A stretch of DNA of 64,000 bases, taken from contig JAKIUC010000009.1 of assembly GCA_021647785.1 (NCBI GenBank), positions 1-64,000 on the forward strand, written 5' to 3'. A program made the position numbers and the translations under genes. Each line of letters starts with the position of its first letter. Positions within the stretch are counted from its first letter, which is position 1. Origin of the DNA: Melioribacteraceae bacterium. GTDB taxonomy: Bacteria; Bacteroidota; Ignavibacteria; Ignavibacteriales; Melioribacteraceae. Below, piece after piece: positions 27,412 through 36,074 of this stretch. Under the pieces are notes generated by a model. That model searched no databases and was not told the DNA's origin. It was given only the letters and a program-made list of their open reading frames with translations.

Positions 27412-28197
27412 TTACCAACCTCCACTGGCTCCACCGCCACCAAAGCCACCACCGCCACCGCTAAAACCTCCGGAGAATCCACCACTACCACCACCAAAGC
27501 CACCACCGCTACGCCCACCACCGCCTAGTGCACCAAGTAAAAGCAAAGCTCCAAGTCCACCTTTATTTCTGCCAAAAACTAGAAAGATAATTATAAAAAC
27601 TAAAAATCCCCATGGAAAACCTGTATCTTCATTTTCATTATTGTTTCTTTTTCTATCTCTTCTATACTCCCCTTTGGTTGCTGCAATAAGTGAAGTAAGT
27701 CCAGCAATAACGCCAGAAAAGTAATCATCCTTTTTAAAATAGGGTGCAACTTCATTTCTGATAATTGAGCTTGCCAGTGCATCAGGTACTGCACCTTCAA
27801 GTCCGTATCCAACTTCTATTCTCATTTTTTTATCATTCTTTACTATGAGAAAGAGAATTCCATTATCATTAGCTTTTGTACCTATTCCATTTTTTTCAGC
27901 AACTTCATTTGCATACATTTCCAACGGATAGCCATCGAGTGTGTTAATTATCAAAAATATAATTTGATTAGATGAAACGTCATCAAACTTTCTTAGTTCA
28001 TTATTTATTTGGTTCAATTTTGATTGTGGAATTGTATTAGTTAAATCATTTGCATATTGTTTTAACTGCGGTATTTCTGGTTGAGCTAATAGTTCACCGC
28101 TACCCATTGAAATGAAAAAGAGAATCAAGAAAACTCTATTCGTATTCACTAAAAACCATTTTATTATATTTATTTTTCGTCTAATCAAATTAACCAA
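27412..28197 (-). CDS. TPM-domain membrane protein with Gly-rich tail (YgcG family)
   Basis: An N-terminal hydrophobic segment (about residues 20-38) is followed by a TPM domain (residues 45-180, with LNQINNELRKF, RIEVGYGLEGAVPD) and a second hydrophobic stretch. A tail of Gly/Ser repeats ends the protein near residue 261, typical of the YgcG family. The function is unknown, although the TPM domain of plant TLP18.3 is linked to photosystem II repair. It directly follows lemA, a pairing found in many bacteria. Confidence 0.88.
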   Translation of the reverse strand: MVNLIRRKINIIKWFLVNTNRVFLILFFISMGSGELLAQPEIPQLKQYANDLTNTIPQSKLNQINNELRKFDDVSSNQIIFLIINTLDGYPLEMYANEVAEKNGIGTKANDNGILFLIVKNDKKMRIEVGYGLEGAVPDALASSIIRNEVAPYFKKDDYFSGVIAGLTSLIAATKGEYRRDRKRNNNENEDTGFPWGFLVFIIIFLVFGRNKGGLGALLLLGALGGGGRSGGGFGGGSGGFSGGFSGGGGGFGGGGASGGW

Positions 28198-28803
28198 CTA
28201 AAATTCAACTTTAGGTGCAACGTCAGAACCTTCAATTGCATTAAAATATTCTTTTTGAGTAAACCCAGTAATACCAGCAATTATGTTAGCAGGGAATTTT
28301 CTGATTGTAGTATTGAACCCTTGTACAGCTTGGTTAAACTTTCTTCGTTCAACAGATATTCTATTTTCAGTACCTTCCAACTGTGCTTGAAGTTGAAGAA
28401 AATTTTGATTTGCTTTTAGATCCGGATACTTCTCAACAGTTACTAACAAACGAGAAAGTGCCGAGCCAAGATTACTTTGTGCAGCTTGAAATTTTTGAAA
28501 TGCTTGCGGGTTATTCAACATATCGGAACTAACGTTTATATTATTTACTTTTGAACGGGCTTCCGTTACAGCTAAAAATGTCTCTTGCTCGTGTGTAGCG
28601 TAGCCTTTAACAGTATTTACTAAATTTGGAATTAAATCAACACGTCTTTGATATTGATTCTCTACTTGACTCCAAGATTGCGTTACCTGCTCTTCTAATG
28701 TTACAAGTGAATTATAATGCCCAACAAACCAGCTAATAGTCATCACAAATATTAGAACAATTACACCAAGAACTCCTAATCCAATTTTTACACCTTTTGT
28801 CAT
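28198..28803 (-). CDS. LemA family protein
   Basis: One N-terminal transmembrane helix (about residues 7-28) is followed by a helical domain with the family motifs LVTLEEQVTQSWSQVENQYQRR (positions about 33-54), RRVDLIPNLVNTVKGYA and FNTTIRKFP. Length 201 residues is standard. GGAG lies eight bases before the ATG. The TPM protein starts on the next base after the stop, so the two are made together. Confidence 0.93.
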   Translation of the reverse strand: MTKGVKIGLGVLGVIVLIFVMTISWFVGHYNSLVTLEEQVTQSWSQVENQYQRRVDLIPNLVNTVKGYATHEQETFLAVTEARSKVNNINVSSDMLNNPQAFQKFQAAQSNLGSALSRLLVTVEKYPDLKANQNFLQLQAQLEGTENRISVERRKFNQAVQGFNTTIRKFPANIIAGITGFTQKEYFNAIEGSDVAPKVEF

Positions 28804-28864
28804 TTATTACTCCATAATATTTATTTTTTTATAGTATTAAAGATAGCAATATTTCCTAAATATT

Positions 28865-29695
28865 TTATGGCTTTTCTCCAAAGTACTCTTTTGATAAGTA
28901 TTTATAAGCCTTATTGGATATTTTTTTATTCTCATCAATCGCAAATTTTTCTGCATTTTGAAAATTCCCCCTGTAGAAGCGTGCCCAGAGAAGCCCTCCT
29001 ATTAAAATTCCCTCAACAGCTCTTTCAGTAATGAATGCATTTATTGTTAAATATCCCCACAAAACATTCCAGCCGAGAGAGAGAATTCCAGAAATATAAT
29101 TACCAGTATAAAATTGCCCTGCACCAGGAATAATTAGGGATGACATCTTTGCAAATGTAATGGAATACTTTTCTAATTCAACTTTATCGGAAATAATTTT
29201 TAATGGATGGTCATATTCAATCTTTGCAAATTCAATTGAAGCTAAGTCCCAATTATCTGCCATTATATAAGCCCACCCTCGCCAATAATTAATTACTGAT
29301 GTCTCTATTACACCAGCATAATTGGATTGCAAATTATTCAAACTTCTTAATGCTTCCGGAATAGTTCTTCTAAGAATGTTAATCCTAACTATTTTCAATT
29401 CAGCATTGATGATTCCCGATTCATCAGTACAATTATTTCTAACAATTGTAAAATGCTTTATAGCATCACTATACTTTGCACCAACTTTGTATGCCTCAGC
29501 AATATTCAAGTTTGCATCGTATTTATAATTATTTAGCTTATCAAAATAGAGTAACCGCTTGTATTCTGTTATTGCATCATAATAATTTTCAATCCCAAAC
29601 AAGGAATCCGCATAATGTTTTTGCTCATCCAATGTTTGAGCAATTATAAATATAGAAATATTAAAAAGAAATATATTAATTAATAATATCTTCAT
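28865..29695 (-). CDS. exported TPR protein with C-terminal membrane region
   Basis: A signal peptide (about residues 1-19) is followed by TPR-like helices (YYDAITEYKRLLYFDK, YSDAIKHFTIVRNN) to about residue 170. The C-terminal third is hydrophobic, with the motif SSLIIPGAGQFYTGNY near residue 190, like the DUF5683 motif. It begins two bases after the stop of the next TPR gene and is related to it in layout. Function unknown. Confidence 0.7.
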   Translation of the reverse strand: MKILLINIFLFNISIFIIAQTLDEQKHYADSLFGIENYYDAITEYKRLLYFDKLNNYKYDANLNIAEAYKVGAKYSDAIKHFTIVRNNCTDESGIINAELKIVRINILRRTIPEALRSLNNLQSNYAGVIETSVINYWRGWAYIMADNWDLASIEFAKIEYDHPLKIISDKVELEKYSITFAKMSSLIIPGAGQFYTGNYISGILSLGWNVLWGYLTINAFITERAVEGILIGGLLWARFYRGNFQNAEKFAIDENKKISNKAYKYLSKEYFGEKP

Positions 29696-29697
29696 GT

Positions 29698-30576
29698 TTA
29701 ATCACATAAATATTTTGGAATTGGAATAAACTGGTCTCGCTCATTTAAATAGAACTTAACTTTATTATTGAAATTAAATTTTATTCCGGCATTATAATTC
29801 TGTACAGCGGTAGCTGAGCCATAAATATTCCCGGAATAGAAAAATGCAGCAATAGATGCATAGAGCCACCCACTCGCAGTATGATTATTCTGAAATTTAT
29901 CTACTGCGAGATAAGTAAATAATCCCGTTAATAAAAATGCTGTGATTCCATCACCAACCTCGTTAGCATATATTTTACCAAGCCCTGGGACTAATGCTGA
30001 CATAATAGCTGCCTTTGTTGGATTTTTGTATGGCGGCTTAATTTTCCAATCGTAATATTCAGAAATTCTATTTCTCTCTTCACCATTAAAGTGTGATAAA
30101 TAAACCGACTTTTCAGGGAGTAGTGAACTATCCAGCAATAGCGAATAGTTATATAGCTTTGATAATTTTTGAGACTCCCCCATTGTAATAAAGTAAACAT
30201 TAATTTGATCACGAAGAATATTGTAATCTCCAATTTGATAAAACGAACGGATGCTCTCTAACTTTGCAAGTTTGTTTAAGTAAATATCTGCTTCAATTTT
30301 TTGAAATTCATATATTGACTTATCAAATTGCCCCATCCGATAATAGGAAGTTGCAATTTTGAACTGAAGTGAATCATTCCATTCACTTGATAACACAGAC
30401 TTAAACTCATCAATAGCGCGGAGATAATCTCCTTCACAAAAAAGATAATTCCCGAATGCAGTTCTATTACTGGAGTTAAAGAGATTATCTAGTTCTTGAG
30501 AAAATAAATTATTAATTCCGATTAAAGTAAATAGTATAAATAAATAAGTGGTTAGTTTTAATACATTGGCAATCAT
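29698..30576 (-). CDS. exported TPR protein with C-terminal membrane region
   Basis: Signal peptide at residues 1-27, TPR-like helices (YLRAIDEFKSVLSSEW, DKSIYEFQKIEAD) to about residue 160, then hydrophobic segments with MSALVPGLGKIYANEVGDG near residue 192. The order of parts is the same as in its downstream neighbour, so the two may be old duplicates. It begins on the base after the exported YidD-like gene, which suggests a shared process at the envelope. Confidence 0.7.
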   Translation of the reverse strand: MIANVLKLTTYLFILFTLIGINNLFSQELDNLFNSSNRTAFGNYLFCEGDYLRAIDEFKSVLSSEWNDSLQFKIATSYYRMGQFDKSIYEFQKIEADIYLNKLAKLESIRSFYQIGDYNILRDQINVYFITMGESQKLSKLYNYSLLLDSSLLPEKSVYLSHFNGEERNRISEYYDWKIKPPYKNPTKAAIMSALVPGLGKIYANEVGDGITAFLLTGLFTYLAVDKFQNNHTASGWLYASIAAFFYSGNIYGSATAVQNYNAGIKFNFNNKVKFYLNERDQFIPIPKYLCD

Positions 30577-31014
30577 CTAATTAACTAACTTTTCTATAGA
30601 ATAGAAAATAATTGTAGAGTCGTGCAATTGATAATTTTCTGTCGGGTCATACAATTTACCTGAAACATGAGTGGGATAGTGTTCATGCGATTTAAAAAGA
30701 TTAGAGTCTCGTGTGAATCTATCTGCAAACATCAGTGTTCCCTTAACAAAATTTGTTCTGCTAACAGCTTCTACAAAAAACGAAGAACACGTTGGATAGA
30801 ATGGACAATTATTACCATCCAAATCAGATATTAAAAATGAATAGCCATCCTTTAGTAACGTCAATGGGGAAGATGAAGTCTCAGAATTGTAATTATCTTC
30901 AACCCCTTCTATTTCAAGGGAATAATCGACTTCAGCTTTTCCCCAACGAATCCAATCGGTTTGCGCTATAGTTAAATTAGTAAAAATAATAATTATGAAA
31001 AGAACAATTTTCAT
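30577..31014 (-). CDS. exported YidD-like protein
   Basis: YidD assists YidC in inner-membrane protein insertion. Residues 65-110 contain CPFYPTCSSFFVEAV and FVKGTLMFADRFTRD, matching the family pattern C.FYPTCS.Y..EA....G..KG.....R..R. Here the domain comes after a cleavable-looking signal peptide (residues 1-17, ending in IAQ) and a 45-residue spacer, and a tail with two histidines replaces the usual short C-terminus. Classical YidD is a small cytoplasmic amphipathic protein, so this one probably works on the other side of the membrane. It overlaps the DUF2442 gene by one base. Confidence 0.72.
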   Translation of the reverse strand: MKIVLFIIIIFTNLTIAQTDWIRWGKAEVDYSLEIEGVEDNYNSETSSSPLTLLKDGYSFLISDLDGNNCPFYPTCSSFFVEAVSRTNFVKGTLMFADRFTRDSNLFKSHEHYPTHVSGKLYDPTENYQLHDSTIIFYSIEKLVN

Positions 31015-31289
31015 TAGTCATCCATTGATAATCCAAGACCAGCCATTTGTTTCTTTAAATCTAATATTCCATACATCGCATTTTTACAAAGTTCTATATT
31101 TCCATTTACAATTATATCGCCAGATTTCTCATCAAGTTTTGCATCTTCAATAATGTCTTCTTTGCATAGTTCAGCAAACTGCTTTCGCGTTGATATTTTT
31201 TCAAGTGAGATTTTCCCTTGCATTCCATCTGCGTACTTTACAAATATTTTCTTTTCCGGAAGTGTTTTATATTCTATAATTTTTCTCAT
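31014..31289 (-). CDS. DUF2442-like small protein
   Basis: The 91-residue protein has the layout of DUF2442: a beta-rich start (KKIFVKYADGMQGKISLE), FAELCKEDIIEDAKL, and the ending NIELCKNAMYGIL. Many relatives lie in toxin-antitoxin-like pairs with DUF4160, but no such partner is present here. It begins two bases after the acyl-CoA dehydrogenase stop and shares one base with the YidD-like gene. Confidence 0.65.
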   Translation of the reverse strand: MRKIIEYKTLPEKKIFVKYADGMQGKISLEKISTRKQFAELCKEDIIEDAKLDEKSGDIIVNGNIELCKNAMYGILDLKKQMAGLGLSMDD

Positions 31290-31291
31290 AT

Positions 31292-32434
31292 TTAATCTCT
31301 CAGTAACAGACGACCAATAACAATCCTTTGAATTTCTGATGTACCTTCATAAATTTCTGTAATTTTTGCATCACGTAAAAATCTCTCAACTTGATATTCC
31401 CTTACGTAACCGTAGCCACCATGTATTTGAATAGCTTCGAGAGCATTATTTGTTGCTGCCTCTGAAGCAAACAACTTTGCCATTGATGCTTCCTTAATAT
31501 ACGACTTCCCTTCATCTTTAAATCCGGCAGCCTGTAATGTTAATAGCCTTGCAGCTTCTGCACGTGTTGCCATATCAGCAATTTTAAATTGAATAGCTTG
31601 ATGATTTGCAATTTCAGTTCCAAAAGTTTTTCTCTCTTTTGCATATTTTATTGAGAACTCTACAGAAGCCTGAGCAATACCAACGGCTTGCGAAGCAATT
31701 CCATAGCGCCCGCCATTAAGCGTATTCATTGCAAAGTTAAATCCTTTTCCAACTTCCCATATAATGTTCTCCTCCGGAATTCTACAATCAGTAAAAATAA
31801 GCGAGCAAGTATCAGAGCTTCTTATGCCAAGTTTATCTTCGTGAACACCATGCTCAAAACCTGGAGTTCCTTTCTCAATAATAAATGCAGTAATTCCATG
31901 ATGCTTTTTCTCTTTATCAGTCTGTGCCATCACTATATAATAATCAGCAGATTCACCATTAGTAATCCAATTTTTAATTCCGTTTATTATCCAATGGTCA
32001 CCATCTTTTACTGCCGTAGTTTGCTGCTGTGTTGCGTCACTTCCTGCCTCTGGCTCCGAAAGTGCAAATGCCCCAAGTTTATCACCACGTGCAAGTGGCT
32101 TTAGGTATTTCTCTTTAAGAAACTCAGACCCCCATTTCTCAATACCAAAAGTAACAAGGGAATTATTTACCGACATAATAACACCAACTGATGCATCAAC
32201 CTTAGATATTTCCATCATCGCTAAACAATAACTTACAGTATCCATTCCAGCACCGTCGTACATAGGGTCAACCATCATACCCATTAATCCGAGTTCTCCC
32301 ATTTTCTTAATAATCTCTGTAGGGAATTCTTCATTCTTATCCCTTTCAATTGCAGATGGAGCAATCTCAGCTTGGGCAAAATCGCGTGCCATTTCCTGAA
32401 TCATTTCTTGCTCGTCTGTAAGCGTAAATTTCAT
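31292..32434 (-). CDS. acyl-CoA dehydrogenase (short-chain/butyryl type)
   Basis: FAD-dependent oxidation of acyl-CoA. The family signatures FALSEPEAGSDATQQ (near residue 122) and QIHGGYGYVREYQVERFLRD (near residue 338) are present, with the catalytic Glu in TEIYEGTSEIQ. Length 380 residues is typical. The electron acceptor genes etfAB are not in the window. It heads the minus-strand run that contains the DUF2442, YidD-like and TPR genes, though these need not share a pathway. Confidence 0.93.
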   Translation of the reverse strand: MKFTLTDEQEMIQEMARDFAQAEIAPSAIERDKNEEFPTEIIKKMGELGLMGMMVDPMYDGAGMDTVSYCLAMMEISKVDASVGVIMSVNNSLVTFGIEKWGSEFLKEKYLKPLARGDKLGAFALSEPEAGSDATQQQTTAVKDGDHWIINGIKNWITNGESADYYIVMAQTDKEKKHHGITAFIIEKGTPGFEHGVHEDKLGIRSSDTCSLIFTDCRIPEENIIWEVGKGFNFAMNTLNGGRYGIASQAVGIAQASVEFSIKYAKERKTFGTEIANHQAIQFKIADMATRAEAARLLTLQAAGFKDEGKSYIKEASMAKLFASEAATNNALEAIQIHGGYGYVREYQVERFLRDAKITEIYEGTSEIQRIVIGRLLLRD

Positions 32435-32564
32435 AATTGTGTCCTTTAATTTTTATACTCCAATTAAAACTAATTATTCCATATTTTAATATCAATATAT
32501 GATTTAGATAAATGTAGTAAATTTTCATTTTCTTCATTATTAATTTAATTATTATATTGCAGCT

Positions 32565-33641
32565 ATGAGTTCAGGAAGAAAGAAAATAGAATTAAAAAGT
32601 TTAACACTGGCGCAACTTGAAAAACATTTTGTTGCTGCTGGAGAGAAAAAATTTAGAGCATCGCAAGTTCTTAATTGGGTATATAACAACCTTGTTACAA
32701 GTTTTGAAGAGATGAGTAATATACCTAAACCACTTAGGATAATGCTTAGCCGAGATTATACTTTAAAAACTTTATCATTAAAAAGTGTACAAACATCGAG
32801 CACTACCGAAACAAAAAAATATTTATATTCAACAAAAGATAATCATGTAATTGAAACGGTGCTAATACCTGATGAGAAAAGAAATACTCTCTGCATATCA
32901 ACCCAAGTTGGATGCCCATTGGATTGTAAATTTTGTGCCACTGGTTTGATGGGTTTTAAAAGAAATTTAACCGTTGGAGAGATTGTTGACCAATATTTCC
33001 TTTCAGCAAAAGAAGTTGGAAAAGATAAGATTACAAATATTGTTTACATGGGAATGGGCGAACCGTTAACTAACTTTGATAATACCATATCCTCTTTGGA
33101 GATTTTTACTGACCAGCACAACAATAGGGTTAGCAGAAATAGAATTACCATCTCTACTTCCGGAATTGCTGATAAGATTATTGAACTTGCTGATTCGCCA
33201 TTAAGAGTTAAACTTGCTCTATCGCTTCATTCGCCATTTGATGAAATCAGAACTCGTTTAATGCCTATAAATAAACGCTATCCCCTTGCTGAAACAATGG
33301 AAGCTATTAAATATTATTCCCGAATAACAGCAACAAGAATTACTTTTGAATATACAATGTTAAAAGGAATCAATGATAGGGATGAAGATATTAGAGCATT
33401 AACAAAACTTTGCCGAAGTCTTCCTTCCAAGTTAAATGTAATTCCTTTCAATAGTATAGCACATATGAGTCTTAAAGGTATTTCCAAAGAACTTGAGCCT
33501 ACTTCACTTTATGATATTAATCTCTTTGTTCAAAAACTAAGGGATAACAATATTACTGTTATGGTCCGAGATACACAAGGTGATGATATTGCAGCAGCCT
33601 GCGGACAATTAGCAACACACAATTTATCAAAAACAGATTAG
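32565..33641 (+). CDS. rlmN: 23S rRNA A2503 / tRNA A37 C2-methyltransferase RlmN
   Basis: A radical SAM enzyme that methylates A2503 in the peptidyl-transferase centre and A37 of some tRNAs. The cluster motif is CPLDCKFCATG near residue 119, the GMGEPLTN motif follows, and the C-terminal methyl-transfer Cys lies in AAACGQL near residue 345. Length 358 residues fits. It starts a plus-strand run divergent from the acyl-CoA dehydrogenase. Confidence 0.95.
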   Translation: MSSGRKKIELKSLTLAQLEKHFVAAGEKKFRASQVLNWVYNNLVTSFEEMSNIPKPLRIMLSRDYTLKTLSLKSVQTSSTTETKKYLYSTKDNHVIETVLIPDEKRNTLCISTQVGCPLDCKFCATGLMGFKRNLTVGEIVDQYFLSAKEVGKDKITNIVYMGMGEPLTNFDNTISSLEIFTDQHNNRVSRNRITISTSGIADKIIELADSPLRVKLALSLHSPFDEIRTRLMPINKRYPLAETMEAIKYYSRITATRITFEYTMLKGINDRDEDIRALTKLCRSLPSKLNVIPFNSIAHMSLKGISKELEPTSLYDINLFVQKLRDNNITVMVRDTQGDDIAAACGQLATHNLSKTD

Positions 33642-33690
33642 AATATTTAGTGATAAATAATTGTTTCCACTACAAAGCGAAAAGTATTAA

Positions 33691-34230
33691 ATGAAAAAAC
33701 TCACACACTCTGAAATATCCTTGAACAGAAGTACTATTGAAACTATTGATACCGTTGAGAAACTTCCCATTTATGTAATCCTTAATAGTATCCGAAGCAG
33801 TTATAATGTTGGCTCAATTTTTAGAACTTCTGACGGAGCAATGATTAAAAAATTATATCTATGCGGTTACACTCCGCATCCACCTCAAAAAGAAATCCTC
33901 AAGACTGCACTCGGTTCAACAGAGAGTGTTGATTGGGAATTTATTGAAGATGCAAAAGATGTAATTAATAAACTAAAAGAGGAGGGCATTAAAATATGTG
34001 CTCTCGAACAGACCAGCAGCAGCAGATTACATTATTCACTTGAAGCAAATGAATTTCCACTTGCTATTATTGTTGGTAACGAAATTACTGGAGTTTCGCA
34101 AGAGCTTATTGATTTATGCGATTTCTCAATCGAGATTCCTCAATACGGAATTAAGCAATCGCTAAACGTAGCAGTGGCTTATGGAATTTCAATCTTTGAA
34201 TTGCGGAAAGTCTTTGATACAAGTAAGTAA
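33691..34230 (+). CDS. SpoU/TrmH-family RNA 2'-O-methyltransferase
   Basis: The SPOUT-fold motifs are RSSYNVGSIFRTSDGA near residue 34, IVGNEITGVSQELIDLCD near residue 128 and the SAM-knot region IPQYGIKQSLNVAVA near residue 149. At 179 residues it lacks the N-terminal extension of RlmB, so a tRNA target (TrmH/TrmL-like) is possible, but the substrate cannot be assigned. It follows rlmN after 49 bases, so the pair may be cotranscribed. Confidence 0.88.
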   Translation: MKKLTHSEISLNRSTIETIDTVEKLPIYVILNSIRSSYNVGSIFRTSDGAMIKKLYLCGYTPHPPQKEILKTALGSTESVDWEFIEDAKDVINKLKEEGIKICALEQTSSSRLHYSLEANEFPLAIIVGNEITGVSQELIDLCDFSIEIPQYGIKQSLNVAVAYGISIFELRKVFDTSK

Positions 34231-34271
34231 TAATTTGTCATTAGGTTTAACTTAATTTTAGAAAGTATAAT

Positions 34272-35387
34272 ATGAAATATTTTATTTCTTTTTTATCCCT
34301 ATTTATTGTAATAAGTTGTCAATCAAATGTAGAGAAAACAATGGAAGAAAAAGATGTCTATACATTCTTTGTAGGTACTTACACAGATTCTGGAAGTAAG
34401 GGTATCTATAAATACTTACTAAAAAGTGATGGAAGCCTAAAGCAAATTGGTCTTGCTGCTAAATCTGAAAATCCATCTTTTCTAACTATGAGTGCTGATA
34501 AGAAATTTCTGATAGCCATCAATGAAATTAACAATGATGGTGTTGGTACTGTTGAATCTTTTTCAATTAAAAACGATAGCCTTAAATTCATCAGTAGAAG
34601 TTCATCCGGTGGTGCTCATCCTTGTTTTGTAACCATTAATGAAGATGGGTATATATTAACAGCTAATTATACTGGTGGTAACATTGGCTTGCTTAAGCTA
34701 AATAATAACGGGAGTTTATCTGGGTTACTTGATTTACAACAGCATACTGGAAGTGGTGGAACAGAACGACAAAAAGCACCACACGCACATTCTGTTTGGT
34801 TCGAGCCTAACAGCACTAATATTATTTCAATTGACTTAGGAACAAATGAACTTTTATTTTCGCAGCTTAACACACAATCGGGAAAGTTAGTACCATTGGA
34901 CCAATATAAATTAAAAATGGAATATGGAGCCGGTCCACGTCACTTAGTGTTTCATCCAAATAACAAATGGATTTATGTTGTAAATGAACTTAATAGTACA
35001 GTAACACTTTTGAGGAAATCTGACGAGGGTAAATATGAAAGTAGTATTTCGGTTTCAACTTTACCAGCCGGTTACACTAAGCCCAATACGTGTGCTGATA
35101 TTCATATATCCTCAGATGGGATGTTTCTCTATGCTTCAAATCGTGGAGAGAATAGCATTGCAATATTTAAGGTTAATACACTTAACGGTTCATTGAATCT
35201 AATTGCACATGAGTCAACACGTGGCGATGGTCCGCGTAATTTTTCACTTTCACCAGATGAGAAACATTTATTAGTTGCCAATCAGCATACTAAAAATATA
35301 GTTTCGTTCAAACGGAATAGTATTACTGGATTGTTAAATTACATCGACGAAGTTGAAGCCCCAACTCCAGTTTGTATTTTGTTTTAA
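34272..35387 (+). CDS. lactonase-family beta-propeller lipoprotein (YbhE/Pgl-like)
   Basis: A lipobox (ISCQS, Cys17) is followed by a seven-bladed beta-propeller of the 6-phosphogluconolactonase/YbhE type: VGTYTDSGSKGIYKY near residue 38, HAHSVWFEPN near residue 170, GAGPRHLVFHPNNKWIYVVNE and GDGPRNFSLSPDEKHLLVANQ. Cytoplasmic Pgl acts in the pentose phosphate pathway; the lipid anchor here argues for an envelope location and a different or unknown lactone substrate. Confidence 0.8.
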   Translation: MKYFISFLSLFIVISCQSNVEKTMEEKDVYTFFVGTYTDSGSKGIYKYLLKSDGSLKQIGLAAKSENPSFLTMSADKKFLIAINEINNDGVGTVESFSIKNDSLKFISRSSSGGAHPCFVTINEDGYILTANYTGGNIGLLKLNNNGSLSGLLDLQQHTGSGGTERQKAPHAHSVWFEPNSTNIISIDLGTNELLFSQLNTQSGKLVPLDQYKLKMEYGAGPRHLVFHPNNKWIYVVNELNSTVTLLRKSDEGKYESSISVSTLPAGYTKPNTCADIHISSDGMFLYASNRGENSIAIFKVNTLNGSLNLIAHESTRGDGPRNFSLSPDEKHLLVANQHTKNIVSFKRNSITGLLNYIDEVEAPTPVCILF

Positions 35388-35397
35388 TATAATTATT

Positions 35398-36051
35398 TCA
35401 CAAACTGGTAAAAAATGTTTGCCCATTATCTTTTGTGTGGATGTAAAGTAAACTTGCCCTTACCATTTTTATTAAAGTACGCGATGCACGTCTCGTTGAT
35501 ATATTTGCTAAGTGCTTTAGCTCTACAACAGTAATTGAATCATTCTCCATCAAGTAACTAAAAACCACTTCTTCATTTTTACCAAGTGAATACTTTGCAA
35601 GATTAGAATTGCTGCTCTCTGCTTGAAGTATTTTAATCATCTCCTTACTTGCCGGAATGCTTTTATCATTAACTCGTACATAAACTTCGGCAGTAGATAA
35701 ATCAAGTTCTTTTTGATAATCTTGAATGCGATGAGGTTTTAAATTTGAGGATGGAATTTCAGCAACAACAATTTCACGCCCAAATAATTCCATAAATTTC
35801 AACTTATAATTAATAAGCGGTTCACAATAATCTTCAACAGTCTCTTTAAAAAGTTCTGCAATTTCCTTTTCGCTCTCAACCCCATAGATAGAGCCATCAT
35901 CATCAACACCAAATAAAAGTACACCACCCTTTGTATTTGCAAATGCTATTATCTCTTTTGCAATTTTATTATGAGTTGAAAATCTCCGTTTGAATTCTGT
36001 TGTTGAGTTCTCACCATTAGCAATAACTTCTTTTATTTTTTTAATATTCAT
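35398..36051 (-). CDS. AlbA_2 (Schlafen-like) domain protein with winged-helix end
   Basis: Residues 8-130 form an AlbA_2 domain (STTEFKRRF, EIIAFANTKGGVLLFGVDDDG near residue 35). The last 60 residues read as a helix-turn-helix (VVELKHLANISTRRASRTLIKM). Such proteins are usually called putative transcriptional regulators, with a nucleotide- or nucleic-acid-binding fold. It is the last gene of the secA-PII-PorW-like run, 23 bases after its upstream neighbour. Confidence 0.75.
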   Translation of the reverse strand: MNIKKIKEVIANGENSTTEFKRRFSTHNKIAKEIIAFANTKGGVLLFGVDDDGSIYGVESEKEIAELFKETVEDYCEPLINYKLKFMELFGREIVVAEIPSSNLKPHRIQDYQKELDLSTAEVYVRVNDKSIPASKEMIKILQAESSNSNLAKYSLGKNEEVVFSYLMENDSITVVELKHLANISTRRASRTLIKMVRASLLYIHTKDNGQTFFTSL

Positions 36052-36074
36052 TTAGAAATTCGATGCTTTGGAAT

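Noticed and set aside
31014-31289. DUF2442 protein as part of a toxin-antitoxin pair
   Set aside because: No DUF4160 or other toxin-like partner is next to it; the neighbours are an acyl-CoA dehydrogenase and an exported YidD-like protein.
35398-36051. AlbA_2/Schlafen-like protein as a defence gene
   Set aside because: It lies at the end of a housekeeping export operon with no defence neighbours; a regulatory role is simpler.
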